Source: Varroa destructor
Lineage: Eukaryota; Arthropoda; Arachnida; Mesostigmata; Varroidae
DNA length: 64,000 bases
Direction: 5' to 3'
NCBI RefSeq assembly: GCF_002443255.2
Contig: NW_019211457.1
Span: 32,355,309 to 32,419,308 of the forward strand
The position numbers and the translations under genes were made by a program. This document shows, piece after piece, positions 33,728 to 46,700 of the stretch. The first letter of the stretch is position 1; the number at the start of each line of letters is the position of its first letter. Under the pieces are notes generated by a model that was not told where the DNA came from, made no database searches, and saw nothing but the letters and a program-made list of their open reading frames with translations.

Positions 33728-36663
33728 GTGAGTTTTATTTGAATCTGTTTACCGGGGGATCTGCCTCTAAAATGGCTGTATAGAGCAGAGAATTTTCACA
33801 AGCAAAGAAATCGACCCTCCGCTCGTAGGCTGCGCAGACAGACGGTCGCCTAGTAGAGATAGTACGAGCGTCTGTCGCGAAAATTCGAGTTATACTGGAT
33901 TTTTTCGTCGGACGGACGTGCCCTTTCCTTAAATTCATGATTCATTCAATGAATCGCTGGGCAGTTCAAAGCTAGTGCTGCGATCATCTACAGCGAAAGT
34001 AGAAACAATTCCCTCCGATTGTGAAGTGATTTTTTTGTCATTAGTGAAAATGTTTATGATAGTGTTTACCCAGAAATCATCCTGGACACCTTACTACCTG
34101 TATTTAGAGGTCTGCGTTTTAAATATATATGTAACTTCAATTTTAACTATAGTTTTGTTACAAACGGACCTCTTATTAGCTTAGTTCAGGCGAAAAGTTT
34201 TTATCTTCAAAGGTCATTGTTATTAGACAAGTCCATTAAGAAGTTGTGTCTTTAATCGATCGCATTCAAACGTTGAATCCATGTTGTTAGAAAACAAAAT
34301 TGGTTCAAAGGCCTGAATTTGCGATTTCGAGTATATGTCATACTTCAGCCGAAAAAAATAACCGTTAGGGAGAAGCTGACACTTTTTACGCCACAATCAC
34401 ACCAAAACGTCAACAGTAACCGTCATTATCGAATAAAGCTTACCTATTTTTTTATGAAATTGCATGTAATACCATTTCATTCTGGGACAAAGGGTGCCTA
34501 TTTCGTGTCTTGGACACGTCTGTCCTCGTCGGCGCGCTTGTAACATAATAATTGCTGATTAAATTTGAAGACATATGAAATAGCCTAGGCCTAAAGGAAA
34601 ATGGGGAGGACACACGTTTTGCTTTGTGACAAGAGAGAACAATTTAACTTAAAAGTCTGAGACATTCATTTCTATTCGTTTGCAGATTTCTCTGTGATAA
34701 TGATGAGTATCTATTCCCTTTAAAGGTGTTACTACAGCCCTAAATGCTCGCTGAATCTTCGATTATTGCGATTCGATTTTCATCATATTCTTCGGTTGTC
34801 ATCCTTCTTCTTCTCTATCCTATCTTCAAAATCAACGTCTATCATCACCTACATTGTCATAACGTTCTCGCAATGTTACCGTTCATGCCTTGCGTCGACA
34901 GCTACGATAGTTTCACGCTAAGCATAGAACCGCGGTGTCTGGCGCGAGGGAGCATTCGGGTCATCCGTTATGTGTGCACACAGTCTGTACCAAGAAGTAC
35001 TAACAAAGAATCAGCAAGGAACTTTATTTCGAATTTGAATTTGCTGCCCCTGACAACTGGATTCGGTGTGCGCTGAGCGGGTGAATGGTTGAAGTTGGCT
35101 GTGATGATCTGCTCGTCCAGCATTAAAATCAACTGATAAACAGACGACGATTAACATCAAGTTCTAACTTGATGCCTACTGTGCCTAGCGTCGTTAGAGA
35201 TAAACAATCGTCTCCGGGAGCAAATTTCGCTATGGCGCTTAGAGGTATATACAATCAGACGCGAACCGGCCGTGCAGCTCGTAAAGGCAGAATCACATCG
35301 AACGAAATAGATGTTTCCCTGTGTACACACACTGTGGTTATTGTGACAATTTTTTTTTGAGCTAGATATATGAGTGTACGATTTCTATCACGTGTTCCGA
35401 ATCAGCGCCGCTTTGTACATTTGTCAGAATATATGAATTCGCCGTAGAAGTTGGATGATGGATGGATGGTCCTTCCCGCGAGGTTTGCAATTAGCCCGTA
35501 CGGAAATAACAAAATCCGTTCTGATCTTTTTCGTAATGAAAAAGCAGCAAAAAACAGCGTTAAACAGGAGCCGTTAAAATACGCAGAACTTCGAACAAAA
35601 TGGCTTTAGAGACCTTATGCTTTACTATCTATAGACATACGTACCGTGTGATTCAATTCTGTTCAAAATAACATCTGTTATTGGGCAGAATCAAATCTGT
35701 AATCTTGGACGTCCGCAGCGTAACGTGCAGTTGACCAAGCGAGCGCTCATTATACCTATATTATATACGTATAAATACCTATATATACGCATAGAGATAT
35801 GAAACAATTTTACTGTCGTCAATTGTCAGCTTTTTGCCTATCTACCGAAATGGTGTGAATTTGAATGAAAACGATGTGATGCAGCCTTTTAATCAAGCAC
35901 AATATTAGGGCGCTTGAATAGTTGCGATAACATTGTACATGTGTACTAATCGCCGTAAGGGTGTGCTTGACTCCGATGCCACGCTGACTGTGTGTGCACA
36001 CACAACAATAATACATATAGTTAAATAGTTTGAGACGTACGCGTTTGTTACTAGGGAAAGCAATAAACGCGTGTTTACTCAAAAGGGAAAAAGAGACAGT
36101 ACAAAAAAGACAGAACTAAACAATTTTTCGTCCGCCCCACGTTTAGTCGTAGCTTGCTTGATGCTAGAGTTGTTTTTGCCAGTTCGGTAAGCCACCCCGC
36201 GGCAAGCCTAAAATTTGTTTGGTGAGGCAAAACATCAATAGACATTTACACAACAAACAGAAGCAAGTAACAGCAAAAATTAAATTAAAAAAAAAAAAAT
36301 ACCTCGGCTATCTCTAGCTAGCTTAGGTACTGGGTCGATGTGCTTCAGCTTATCCATTCGTACAATGTATATATTGTATCTTGAAACTAGCATTAAAGGA
36401 AGTCAACTATAATTCTGTTATATCACATCACATTCATAGCTAAAATGACAATGATAAAGAACTTCACAATAAGATAAACAAATCAATTAGGATGAAAAGA
36501 ATCGAAGCTTCAGAGGGTAGAGCCATATTGCTGCGCGTCATAATTTTCGTGTTTACACTACAACACGTACAACGAAAAAAAGCTGTACATAAATGGTGTG
36601 CATGTTTGATCTCTCTGATTATCTTATGTATGGGATCACATAGAGAAAGAATATAATTTTGTC

Positions 36664-36689
36664 TTTTTTTTTTTTTTTTTTTTTTTTTT
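36664..36689. repeat. Poly(T) tract, about 26 bases
   Basis: Uninterrupted T run, read as poly(A) on the minus strand. It could be a retroposition tail, but no retrotransposed gene is visible next to it. Confidence 0.85.
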
Positions 36690-38294
36690 ATTGATGCTAA
36701 CGAGACTCCGTCGCTGAGTGGTGCGTGTTTTGAGAGCGGAAATACCGCGCCCATCTGAAGTAACGAACGCTGCAGACATACTAAGTCGTAATGATCCTTT
36801 TACAGTGATCGAACGATTTGACGTTACTCTTCGACGGATTAATCAGATATTTGTCATCAAATACGTTGCGTATCGTTGAACTCAGACTTGGCCGCATTAT
36901 TATTAAATTACTTTTACTTAAGACCATTTGTTCCGGTAAACAATACCGCCACTATATTTTTAATATCATACAAATTTCTACATAGACATACATATATTTT
37001 TCTCGTCGTCTAAAGAGGTTCTCCCCTCGTATCGAGTAGCCCTACGGAACTGTTTAGCCGGCAGCACGGCTGGCTTCTCTCCATTTTGTCAATTAAAGCT
37101 AAACTCAAATTCGTCCGCGGACATAATTAACGGAAGCCATTTGAAAAAGTACTTTGCACGATCTCGATGGAAATACGTAGTGGCGTACGCGCCACTGCAG
37201 CAAATCCTATGAATGGCGAAACGGTTAATAGGTAGCGTTGAACATAGAATGTGTACGGTCGTTTCTGAAAGCTAAGACAATCTATCTAGCCAGGATCGCC
37301 GTTGATTGTGGGAAAGCGACAAGGGAAAAAGCTATCGCGATAGAAATCATACTGTTTTTACATAGTGATGTATGTTTCGGATGTGGGGAGGGCTAGCAGG
37401 TACCGTCCGACACTAACAGTAATGGCTAATTTGGTAAGCCTTAGTACCACGTCTTTATTTGGCCTCGTACGCAATCAGTTACCTAATTTCGTTCGGCACA
37501 TCTAGCTGGTAAATAGTTTTTTCGGCTATAATCACAAGTAGCAGAGTAAACAACAGGGACGTTCGTTCAGTTCATTTGACAACGAGCGTGGAATATGCCC
37601 GCACGCGGGCACGAACATGATCCTATGTGACCGACGCGGTATGAAGGCAATGTTTTCATCTGATCGCCCACCCGTTTCAAACCTAAAAATTACATTTGGC
37701 AGTATGAATTTGCAATTCAGTCGATCTATTGGGTGTTGCCATTTCTGCCATCACATGTCGTCTTCCGTTTTGTGTTCAGTCTGCTTGAAGAACGATGAAT
37801 CAGTTATCTGGTCGATCACTACTATAGTGGTACGAAACTGTTAAAGCGAGTAATCCCTCATACGGTCCCCTGCGAGGAGTAAGCTGCAAGTCCTGTAAGC
37901 AGGCCATGATGTTTTAGTTGGTTGACATCGGCCATCAAACGCTTCATAAGTCTTTCTACCTAAGCTGTATACACCGTTCCCTTACAGAGGACTCTCCATG
38001 TTCTCAGTGATCACATGAGTCGTCGTTGTACGTGCCTCCACAGTATTTCTCAATATCGTAAGAAACGTCAACTAACACAAAAGCAACGTGTGGAAGCAAA
38101 CTATGGCTGTTCATAAACCTATTCAAACAATATATAATAAGTAATCCTTTTTTCTATTGATACAATCAACTAAATTAACAAAGAACTATATGAGTAACTG
38201 ATCACTTCAACGCCACGAAAACAACTGAGACAAAGTTTCCGATGTATTAGACCAAGCAGCTAAACTAGCTTTTAACATGTTTTTATCCCTATAG

Positions 38295-38349
38295 ATTCAT
38301 AGTCATCCTGCTAGCCATTTACCATGCCACCAAAAGAGAAATTGATATT
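38295..38349 (+). CDS. Candidate TM4 exon of the gustatory-receptor-like gene
   Basis: Acceptor TTTTTATCCCTATAG ends at 38294 and the GTAAGA donor starts at 38350. The only open frame reads FIVILLAIYHATKREIDI, one membrane helix plus a charged end. It ends in phase 0, matching the exon starting at 39758. Confidence 0.4.
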
Positions 38350-39757
38350 GTAAGAAATACGCCAAAATGGGTCATTTCCAACGGGATTGACAATATCTCC
38401 TGTTTAGGTTTGATTTTCTCGAAAAAAAAAATCTCTTCGAATATTAGAGCGTCCTGGTAGAGACCGATAGATCACATTTTACATCCCCATGACGCTGGCG
38501 TGTAAAATGTAGCCAGCAATCTAATAAGAAAATGAGAGGTATGCATTGAGGCTGGATTTTCACCTGTCTGTTCGTTTTATGTATGGCATTTTAGAAATCC
38601 CAATTGAAGCCCAATTGAATCGAAGAGACGGCAAGCTTCATTCGATTACTGTCGCTAAAACAGGCGTAATTATACGTTTTCGCAACATCGACCAACTATC
38701 TCTATGTGAATAATAGTTAATCTCTGTGAAGTGAATGCGTCCGCTTGTATTTGCGTGCAGGACCTAACAAAGGTCCACGCTAAAAAAGTTGTCTAAATAA
38801 TAATCAGGCCCGCCATCGAGGAAAGGAGACAGCTCTGAATCGCATCATCGCTACAAGCGGACCCGCTCGGAAAGACGAGACGAAGATGGATTGGAAGCAG
38901 TGCGAACATAAAAAGTGAAATCAGAGACACGATGTCGACGAAAAAATTGAAACCGCAGACCATTGGAGCTGGCCTACTCCGTAAATACATCAGAGGTAGC
39001 GTCAAGAATTATTTTTCAATGATTCATGTATGTCGTGCGCCTGTGAGGAGCCACCAACGTGATGGGTAGTCGGCAGTAGTCGTTCCGCCGTTTGGAAAAT
39101 ACCTTCATATCCTGTCGTTCTCACGAAGCGACCTTCTGGCGTCAGCGTAGGATCTATGAGGATGGCCGCAGTACTACTGAATACAATGAAATGTCGACCG
39201 ATCTCATTGTTCGATTCGTTCCTTCGCTCGAGCACGTAGCATGCTATCAAGTAACGGATCTATTAAGCAAAGCTACAACTAAATGAACCTGAGTTGAGTG
39301 CTGATTTTAAATATGACATTCATAGAGGAACATGCTTTATTTCGGCCTTGTCGCGAGACAGTTTAGCCTATGAACGGTAGCCTTAATAAGTCTGCGGTTA
39401 ACGGAGCCCCGTGAAATCTTTCCGTCATGTTGTGCACTATACGGACGCGAATTGCTTAATCAACAGAACAGCAAAGACTCGAATGGCTATAATAATTAAC
39501 AACATAGTAGTTAAGTCAGGTGGTTTGCCTATAAGCAGTGGGCCCTTTCAAGGCCCGGCTGCATACGTTTGCCGACATGACACGACACTTACGATAGATG
39601 GCGAACGACCCTATGAACCTTGAGTAACCGCCTCACCATAATATTATTCTACCATTTACGTCTATTTTTCGTAAAATATAGAAATCTGCATTAACTCACG
39701 GTATCGTACATCAATCAGCTTGCTACACTTTGTACTTAATCTATCGGTTTTCCTCAG
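38350..39757. other. Putative receptor intron
   Basis: A more GC-rich piece at about 38,790-39,290 has overlapping short frames on both strands but no recognised product. A 70-codon plus frame at 39411-39623 is also unrecognised. Confidence 0.3.
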
Positions 39758-39883
39758 ATTTCATTCAGTTGCAACCAGAAAACATCACAGAATCCTTTAA
39801 TGGAAGCCGTCAAAAAGCTTCGACAATTACGCGAAGACGCTGAAACAATCAACCGCTGCTATCCAGTACTACTAGTTTTTTAA
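39758..39883 (+). CDS. Candidate intracellular-loop-2/TM5 exon of the gustatory-receptor-like gene
   Basis: Acceptor CGGTTTTCCTCAG ends at 39757. The frame reads NPLMEAVKKLRQLREDAETI then NRCYPVLLVF and stops at 39881-39883. The L..LRE....IN..Y..LL pattern resembles the second intracellular loop running into TM5 in gustatory receptors. The stop falls inside the expected TM5, so either a weak donor (CCA/GTACTA at about 39863) is used or this is a pseudogene. Confidence 0.4.
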   Translation: MSFSCNQKTSQNPLMEAVKKLRQLREDAETINRCYPVLLVF

Positions 39884-42518
39884 ACTTCTAAATTTCAACA
39901 GGAAAATTATTATTATTATTCTGCCGAAACTCTTCACAAGCCATCGTTATTCATACTGTCGTATATTGATCATCGTCATCAACGTAATACTTGTTCTTTA
40001 TAAGACTTTGTACTGGGTTTACTATTTTAGCTCGTAGCCAACAACTTCTGCGCCTGCTAAACATAAGATCGCGTCTGCTTCTTATTTACAACATTGGTCG
40101 CTGTAATGGTACTGTCTCTTTTGTCATGTACAATTGAAACCGACTCTTCGTCACGTGGCTGTCCACCTATTACACGTGATGATGACGGTCGCTCTTCCCA
40201 TCGTGGTCTCGTGTTTTGTCTGGCTTTCGATAGAGATTTCATTACACAGTCATTTTCCTTCATATCTCAAAATTTCGAGACACGCGAGCGATGACGTAGT
40301 CCTTCATCGACTTCTCTCTATCCTATTACCGTCTTTGGATCGCGCCTTTAGGAAGGGCGATGTCCGAAGATCCAGCTAGGTAGAGCAAGGTCGTCGGAAC
40401 GTATCAGTTCGAAAAAAATCACGATACCGGCAAGTATAATCGTACGCCTGTCTTCCATGACCTTCGTACGAAGATGTCCAACTGGTGATCGTCGTTCTAT
40501 ACAAATTGGCTTTAACCTGCCGGAATTAATCTTATGTCATTTAAGGAGGAGCCGTAAAGTGATTCGGGACAGCGTTGGGTCGGTGGCCGTAACTTGACAG
40601 CCATCAACATTCAATGAAGATCAATTAGGTCAAAAACAAATCGTGTCTAAAGTGACCAACAAAAGTAAAATTTAACAATGATAATTATCTCTTGAATAGA
40701 AAACGGAGAACAGCATGTAGTTAAAAATGCACGTGGCATGTAGAAAGTTTCTAAACTGAGCGTAGGCGTGTGATGGTATACCAGATTGAAGATAGTTCAT
40801 TTTACCGCGGTGTTGCTTCAAGGGTATAATCAGTTAAGCCATATGAATGGGCAGGCAATACCCGTTATGGCAGGGCCAGTTGTGGCGTCGCTTGAATACG
40901 ATTACAAGGAAAGTACCAGTTCACAGGACACATGCCCATTGGGTCATGGCCCAGAGCTCTAACCCAACTCGACCAGATCAAGAGAATCATTTAAAACAGA
41001 ATATAGGTTGAATAAGTAGTATTTATGTATTGGCCATGCCCAACAGCTCGTCAAGAGAAAACAAGACAACAATATATTATCATCGTAATTGAGCTGTTTG
41101 GGCAAATTCTATGCCGTCGATTGAAATGTGTTTTTTCGCTTGTGTTTTTTGGAAAAACGTGTTTACAGAAGCGAGTTAGCAAGGCAGCTAGAACTTGTGT
41201 GTGAATAAAAAGGAAAAATGTCAATATAAAATTATTCATCCTATAATAGAAGTCGTATTTATTTGTTGCTATTATGTAGCCCAGTAACTACTCTATCAAC
41301 CCACTAAGTTATATTCTAGAAAAAGTTGATCCTGTATTAGTAAAGCTAGAGGCAATATACGTTTGAGATTAAGTATATTGAATAGAGTCCGATAAGAGAA
41401 TGTTCAAATTATTTGCAAGCCCGTCTATTATAAACATTTTAACTACGTACAAATAGCTCCGGGCAAATTTTTTATCAATGTTTAAAGAAGCTCGGGTTCT
41501 TACCAAACATTATTTATCTTGTCTAATTATTATAAAATTCATGCCTAAGGTTGCTTGTCGAACAAGCAAGCTGCCGATGATTGAGCGGACGACGCAGTTA
41601 GTCCATGGATTGCACCCCCTACTACAGGACACTGGTTTAACAGGTTTTATAAATAAGACTTTTGGACTAAGTAAATTTGACAAGAAGATTAGTTTGTAAA
41701 AAAGCTGATGGAAAAGCTTTGGCCTATATTACATTTGGAACGCAGATTTCAAAGATAATTTTTGTAACTGATGCGAAAGGCGTTATCTCAAAGATAAGAA
41801 GAAAGAATAAAGAGTGCAATTTGTTCTAAGCGCCTATTTCATTTCTAAGCACCGGTCTGTAAACAATCTATCTCGCATTGATTACAGTCGTAAGCACCGG
41901 CGCATCTATCCTTGTTATCGATGGCTCCTTTGAAAGCATCGATGTTACGCGACGTTTGAAGCCTGAAAGGAATCGAAACGCACGGTTCTGCTTTTCTTAA
42001 TCTAGGCCGTAATCAAAGCGTGGCAATCATGTAGTGTTGTCTCTTACAGATCGTTTTAGGCTGTCGGGCTTATCTCATTTAATAGCTGCTTTAAGGAACT
42101 CCATATTAAATTGATAGGGCCGCATTGTGCATGCTCTGTTTTGCTCAAAGGTTCCCGTGGTTACAGCAGTTACGTTCTTCCGTCTGAGGTGTAGCCACTT
42201 CCCCTGTGCGGCCTTCAACCTTCCAAACGCTTTTCGTAACTTGATTGCGTTAGCAACAAACCACGGTTCGCTGAGAACTGCTTGCAGTTTTCACCGATCA
42301 TCACTGAATTTACCCAATGCTCTCGCCTTCAAAAAACAAAAAATTGGTTTACTAAACGTTGATTTTCAGCAGTAAACGCTGAAAATCTACTTAATTTAAG
42401 ATTATTCATATAATTCAACCAGCTTCGTACAAACTAATATAATGTACTCACCAAGTAAGGCATTTCTTGGCGTGTAGTTGTAAGTGAAGTAGATCCATCT
42501 GGAAGAAAATAACATTAC
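39884..42518. other. Stretch after the receptor-like exons
   Basis: A plus-strand frame at 41478-41699 ends with LVHGLHPLLQDTGLTGFINK, weakly recalling the TM6-TM7 junction of gustatory receptors (tgfgff). I do not call it as an exon. No TM7 with a TYxxxxxQ motif was found. Confidence 0.3.
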
Positions 42519-42531
42519 ATATATATATATA
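42519..42531. repeat. (AT)n microsatellite abutting the assembly gap
   Basis: Short AT array running directly into the N block. The right flank (ATATGTATGTG) is also AT-rich, so the gap probably replaces an unsequenced microsatellite. Confidence 0.85.
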
Positions 42532-42631
42532 NNNNNNNNNNNNNNNNNNNNNNNNNNNNNNNNNNNNNNNNNNNNNNNNNNNNNNNNNNNNNNNNNNNNN
42601 NNNNNNNNNNNNNNNNNNNNNNNNNNNNNNN
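42532..42631. other. Assembly gap (100 N)
   Basis: Exactly 100 N, a conventional placeholder length; the true size is unknown. Confidence 0.98.
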
Positions 42632-42954
42632 ATATGTATGTGTAACGTCTTTGTATTTACAGAAATATATATATAGCATGAAGCAGTCAAGCAGTTCTGC
42701 GTAGTCACGAAGACTATACTACAGGTCCGCATTTGTTACGTGTGTGCTTTTTCTGGTAAGCACGTAATCGTGGGTACGTGCCTAATCTGTTTCCTTGGCA
42801 AGTTTGTTACCCCCGTCGCCTTGGGTTTGTGTTGTTGTATAAATATCTCATTTAGGCGACTACACGCGAGCATATGTTTTATGCCTTTGTTGTTGTGTGT
42901 GTGCTAAAAATCCACCCGTACAGATCCGTCAACTGCCTCGTTTATACGCGCATA

Positions 42955-42956
<2 letters not shown>

Positions 42957-42997
<41 letters not shown>
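42957..42997. repeat. (TA)n microsatellite
   Basis: About 19 TA units, 330 bases right of the assembly gap. Confidence 0.95.
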
Positions 42998-43000
<3 letters not shown>

Positions 43001-43491
43001 CAGCCGTAACCCTGCCTTTCCACTAGGGATTGGGGCCACCTCTTACTGGCAGTAAATGCTTTGTGGACCGGAGCTCAGACTGCTTGCGTGTGGTGGTTGG
43101 GTAGTTGCAAAGTACTCGCGCTTGTACCTAGTAGATTAGGGCGTGTAGTAGGCCGTTCTATTGGTCAGAGCGAGCACCAGCCAACATGCCGTCAGCAGCC
43201 GAACAGCACCGACAGTAAGAACTGGGTAAGCTGGGCATCAGCTGATTTAGACCTTCGCCAGCTAAAATTCGAATCGCTGACTAGCGCAGAAAAGGGTTGA
43301 TGACATCTACCCCACACGGACGTAAACGCAGGTACGCCGTTTCTCCTCATCCTCTTTTTTCTCTCTCTCACACAGACTCATACACACAGAACTATCTAGA
43401 TACAACTATAGACTGTGCTGTTGTGGTTGTTGCTATTTGAGCCTATTTTAGCGGGGTCGATACGTCACGGCGGAGGCGAGCCAACTAGTAT

Positions 43492-43505
43492 GTAGTAGTA
43501 GTAGT
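43492..43505. repeat. Short GTA triplet run
   Basis: Imperfect GTA units in a GC-rich segment, just upstream of an ATG at 43559. Confidence 0.7.
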
Positions 43506-43558
43506 TGGACACTGTCTATCTCATTTACTGCTACTGCTGTTTCTGGGAACGAACCGCC

Positions 43559-43732
43559 ATGAACTGTCGAAGGACTACAAGCTTTGCCGACTGCTCCGCG
43601 TCGCGAGAAGCCGCCGTTAGTTCATCGAGCGAAACCACAACGAATCGCGGATCAACCACCAGCAAAAGTAGCAGCCGCCGGCCTCTGCTTTCAGTGTTAC
43701 TGGCGCTAGCCTCTCTGGTGCCGGGTGGTTGA
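43559..43732 (+). CDS. Doubtful open frame in CpG-rich segment, possible first coding exon
   Basis: ATG (context CCGCCATGA, a good Kozak match) opens a Ser/Thr/Arg-rich 39-residue leader, then SSRRPLLSVLLALASLV, a short hydrophobic segment like a late signal peptide or membrane anchor, then a stop. Weak donors (GTGCCG, GTGGTT) lie at its end. It could be the first exon of a secreted or membrane protein, or chance. Confidence 0.25.
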   Translation: MNCRRTTSFADCSASREAAVSSSSETTTNRGSTTSKSSSRRPLLSVLLALASLVPGG

Positions 43733-46700
43733 CCGAAAATGGGGTGAACCGTTTCTGTGAGATTCCGCTATTCGACTACAGCAGAAAAAGCAATAGTGGA
43801 GCAGCAGTCAACCGCAGAAAAACACAACGGTGGTATCGCATCAGCGGGTTTTAGCTGCGAAGTAAACGCAGCGCTTCATGAGAGGTCCGCGAGCCCAGGA
43901 CCCAAAGAGCATTGCATCGCTTTCACCCCGTCTGTTGTTGGTCGACGCCGCGCAAGTCCAGCAGGATTTTCAGGTAGCCGCCGGGACAGCATTACGGTGC
44001 ACACACGAAGCCATGATCACTCGTAGGATCTAAGAACGCGCTACATATGGAGCTACTGCGGGAGCGTAACACGTATTGTCTATCTGAGTCAGAGCTGGCT
44101 GGCACTCGGTTGACGTCTTTGGTCGCCGGTGTCAGGTTGATTCGTAGTAACGCGTCCGTCCATCTCCATGTTCTAGATTTTCACCCTGGGACCTCATCTC
44201 CCAAATAACACTAACGTCGTGGGGCATTAGTTAGTAATCCTTTATCTCTTCGTTAACAACGAACATTTGATTAGAGATACGTTCACCAACGCGCTACTGA
44301 AGGGTATCGCGCATTTGTCTGTTTCCGCTCGACGAGTTACCTGATAAATAGATAACATAGAACGTGCGTGGTATCGGTGCAGGCAGGATTAAAGGGGGAA
44401 AATAGTGGCCTATCAAAGACAGCATATATACGGTTTCAGTGAGATGTTGTAAATGAGTACTCTTGACCGCTAATTGGTGACAGAAGAATGACACAAACGA
44501 GGCCATAAATAAATACTATATATTAAATGATCCCCGTTAAAACAGGATAGGTTAATTGTTTTATAATTGTCACTTATACTTGACTAATGGGTGATTACAA
44601 TTTATATGTAATCATTACTAGTCATATTTAAATCAATTTTAATTTTTGCTATTATATTCTTTTATGCAGGCAGTTTGTTGAAGGTTCATAGTATTCCGAA
44701 CAAGTCTCTTTACAGCCAGGATCCGCTGTAAAGATACTATTTATAAACTGCGAGTATAACGGTCAGGCTGCATTTATTTTATGCAAGGTGCACATATATG
44801 CCTTCACAGTGTGAAGATGAGGATACGGGTCTCCGAGGTTATTCTCGAAGTACTAACGGCTGACACTATTGACTGCTAGATGCAAAGGGTACAACGCAGC
44901 GGTTGTGCACTGTTTATTGACACAAGCGATAATGAGACATATACTGCACTAGCTGAATTTCCTGTAGTAGCAGGTTATCATACTTAATCTAGCTGTGCGA
45001 GCGTACTCCCCCTCGGAACTCAGAAACTTCCTCTCCAAGTTCAATCACAGATTCGGCTCTAGCAGTTCAAAGCCAGCATAAGCAGTATCCACTTAGCTTC
45101 CTGGCAGAACCGAAGAATCTGAGAGTGGCCTAAGGTTAAGGACCTCAGGAAGCCGTCAGGTTTCTGAGATCCACAGGACATCCTGCTTTTCTGTCGTACT
45201 GTCTACATTTTATTTCCCACTGTATATCGGGCTTTGCTTTCTTGTTCTCATAAGCTTTTCCGTCGCACCGGCCAAATGCGATTGAGACAAGAAATGGCAG
45301 GAGTTTCAATAGCGACATAACTTATGGAAGCTACCCCTCGAAAGGTCACAAGCTATCCCATGCTGGCCCCCCGGACAAAGCCAGTGTCCGCTGGCTCGCC
45401 AATCAGCCAAAAACTTTCACTTTTCTCAAACAAGCTTTCCTGCAGCTTAACAGCACTAGCCGCGATGCCACAGAGCTATGACCGGGAATGAATAAACATA
45501 AGGAAGCTTTCAGAGTTCGCTAACCTTCCGTTGTTTCGTCCACTAGCTTTCCTCCGTCTCGCCTTCCCTTCGCCGTTAATGCTATACAATTTATGCCCCT
45601 TCCTTTTCCGAATTCGTTTTCCTATGTTATTTAGTAGATCCTTCGAGCAACTAGTGCAGGACAGGTTGCTTATCGCGACTGTATCTCAATGCCTGTGCAG
45701 TCTTTTTGGGGGCGGAGGTTCAATCCGCATTTCGCATAGCGGAATACAGCCCCCGACGGTGCCTCTCGTTCTCGGCGCTCATATTCGCGCAGTTCTTCTA
45801 TTATTGTTTCTTTCTGATCTTTTGCTTGCCTTTATTCGACGGAGAGACAGCCATACAGATATCAATGGCACACTAAAGACACGTACATGGATAGATAAAT
45901 ACACATGCCAGTTGAGTGTTTCCTCACATGGGGAGCCTCTTGTTGAGCGGTAGCAGCAGCGACGGCGACGGCGAATCTCTCCAATGGTAAAGTGGTAGTA
46001 ATCTCAATAGTAGCATCACAAGGAAAATCATTCTAGCACCGATTTTTCATAATATAGAGAGATGTTCGTGGAGTGGATTCGTGTGTGGATCTCGTAAATT
46101 CATAGCGTCAGAAGGACTCCACGAGCCAGCTAATCGAGGTGCGAACGCCCGGTCTTCTTCCCGACTGGTATACAAACTCTGCCCACCAGCACCCTAATGC
46201 AAGTGACCCGCCTGCGAAATTCAGGTTAAAGGGCCTAACAGTGACGTCTAGAGGATGCGGATGGTGAAGGAGCGACTATAGTACACTCCACATTAGATCA
46301 GGTTCACCGGAGCCATCGCTGCTACCAACAATATCGCCGTCACAAACGCCGCTTGGAACCTTCTCGGTTGCGCTACCAACTGACCCTATGAGCCAGAAGC
46401 AGAGGTTTAACGACCGTCCGGCGACTATTCCTCAGTCGACCGTGAATGGTGTACTATAGGGGCCGCAGACCATGGTGGTGAAGCAAAGAAGTATCGTTTG
46501 TTCACCACTGAACAGCAAAGATCGCCCCTGATTAGCGAATGGCGCTAGCGTTTGAAGATAAAACGCGTTTGTGGAACGCCGGGAAAATCATGCTCGACAA
46601 GACATTGTCATGAGATGCTGTTTGTCGCGCGTTGTTCGGCCACGGATAAAGAAAACGGCGAGATTACTGTGAGGGTACGATCTCCTGCTTAACGCGATTT

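Larger units (their letters stand above)
33534..38294. other. Putative receptor intron or intergenic stretch
   Basis: Contains a small acceptor/donor-flanked segment at 33688-33727 (listed) and no other supported exon. An extracellular-loop exon joining phase 0 to phase 2 would be expected here if the receptor model is right, and was not found. A minus-strand (A)n / plus-strand (T)n tract is at 36664-36689. Confidence 0.35.

Noticed and set aside
42448..42732. Open frame spanning the assembly gap
   Set aside because: More than a third of it is unknown residues across the N block; not evidence of a gene.
45531..45953. 140-codon plus-strand frame
   Set aside because: No domain, no splice pairing, and composition typical of a chance frame in GC-richer DNA.
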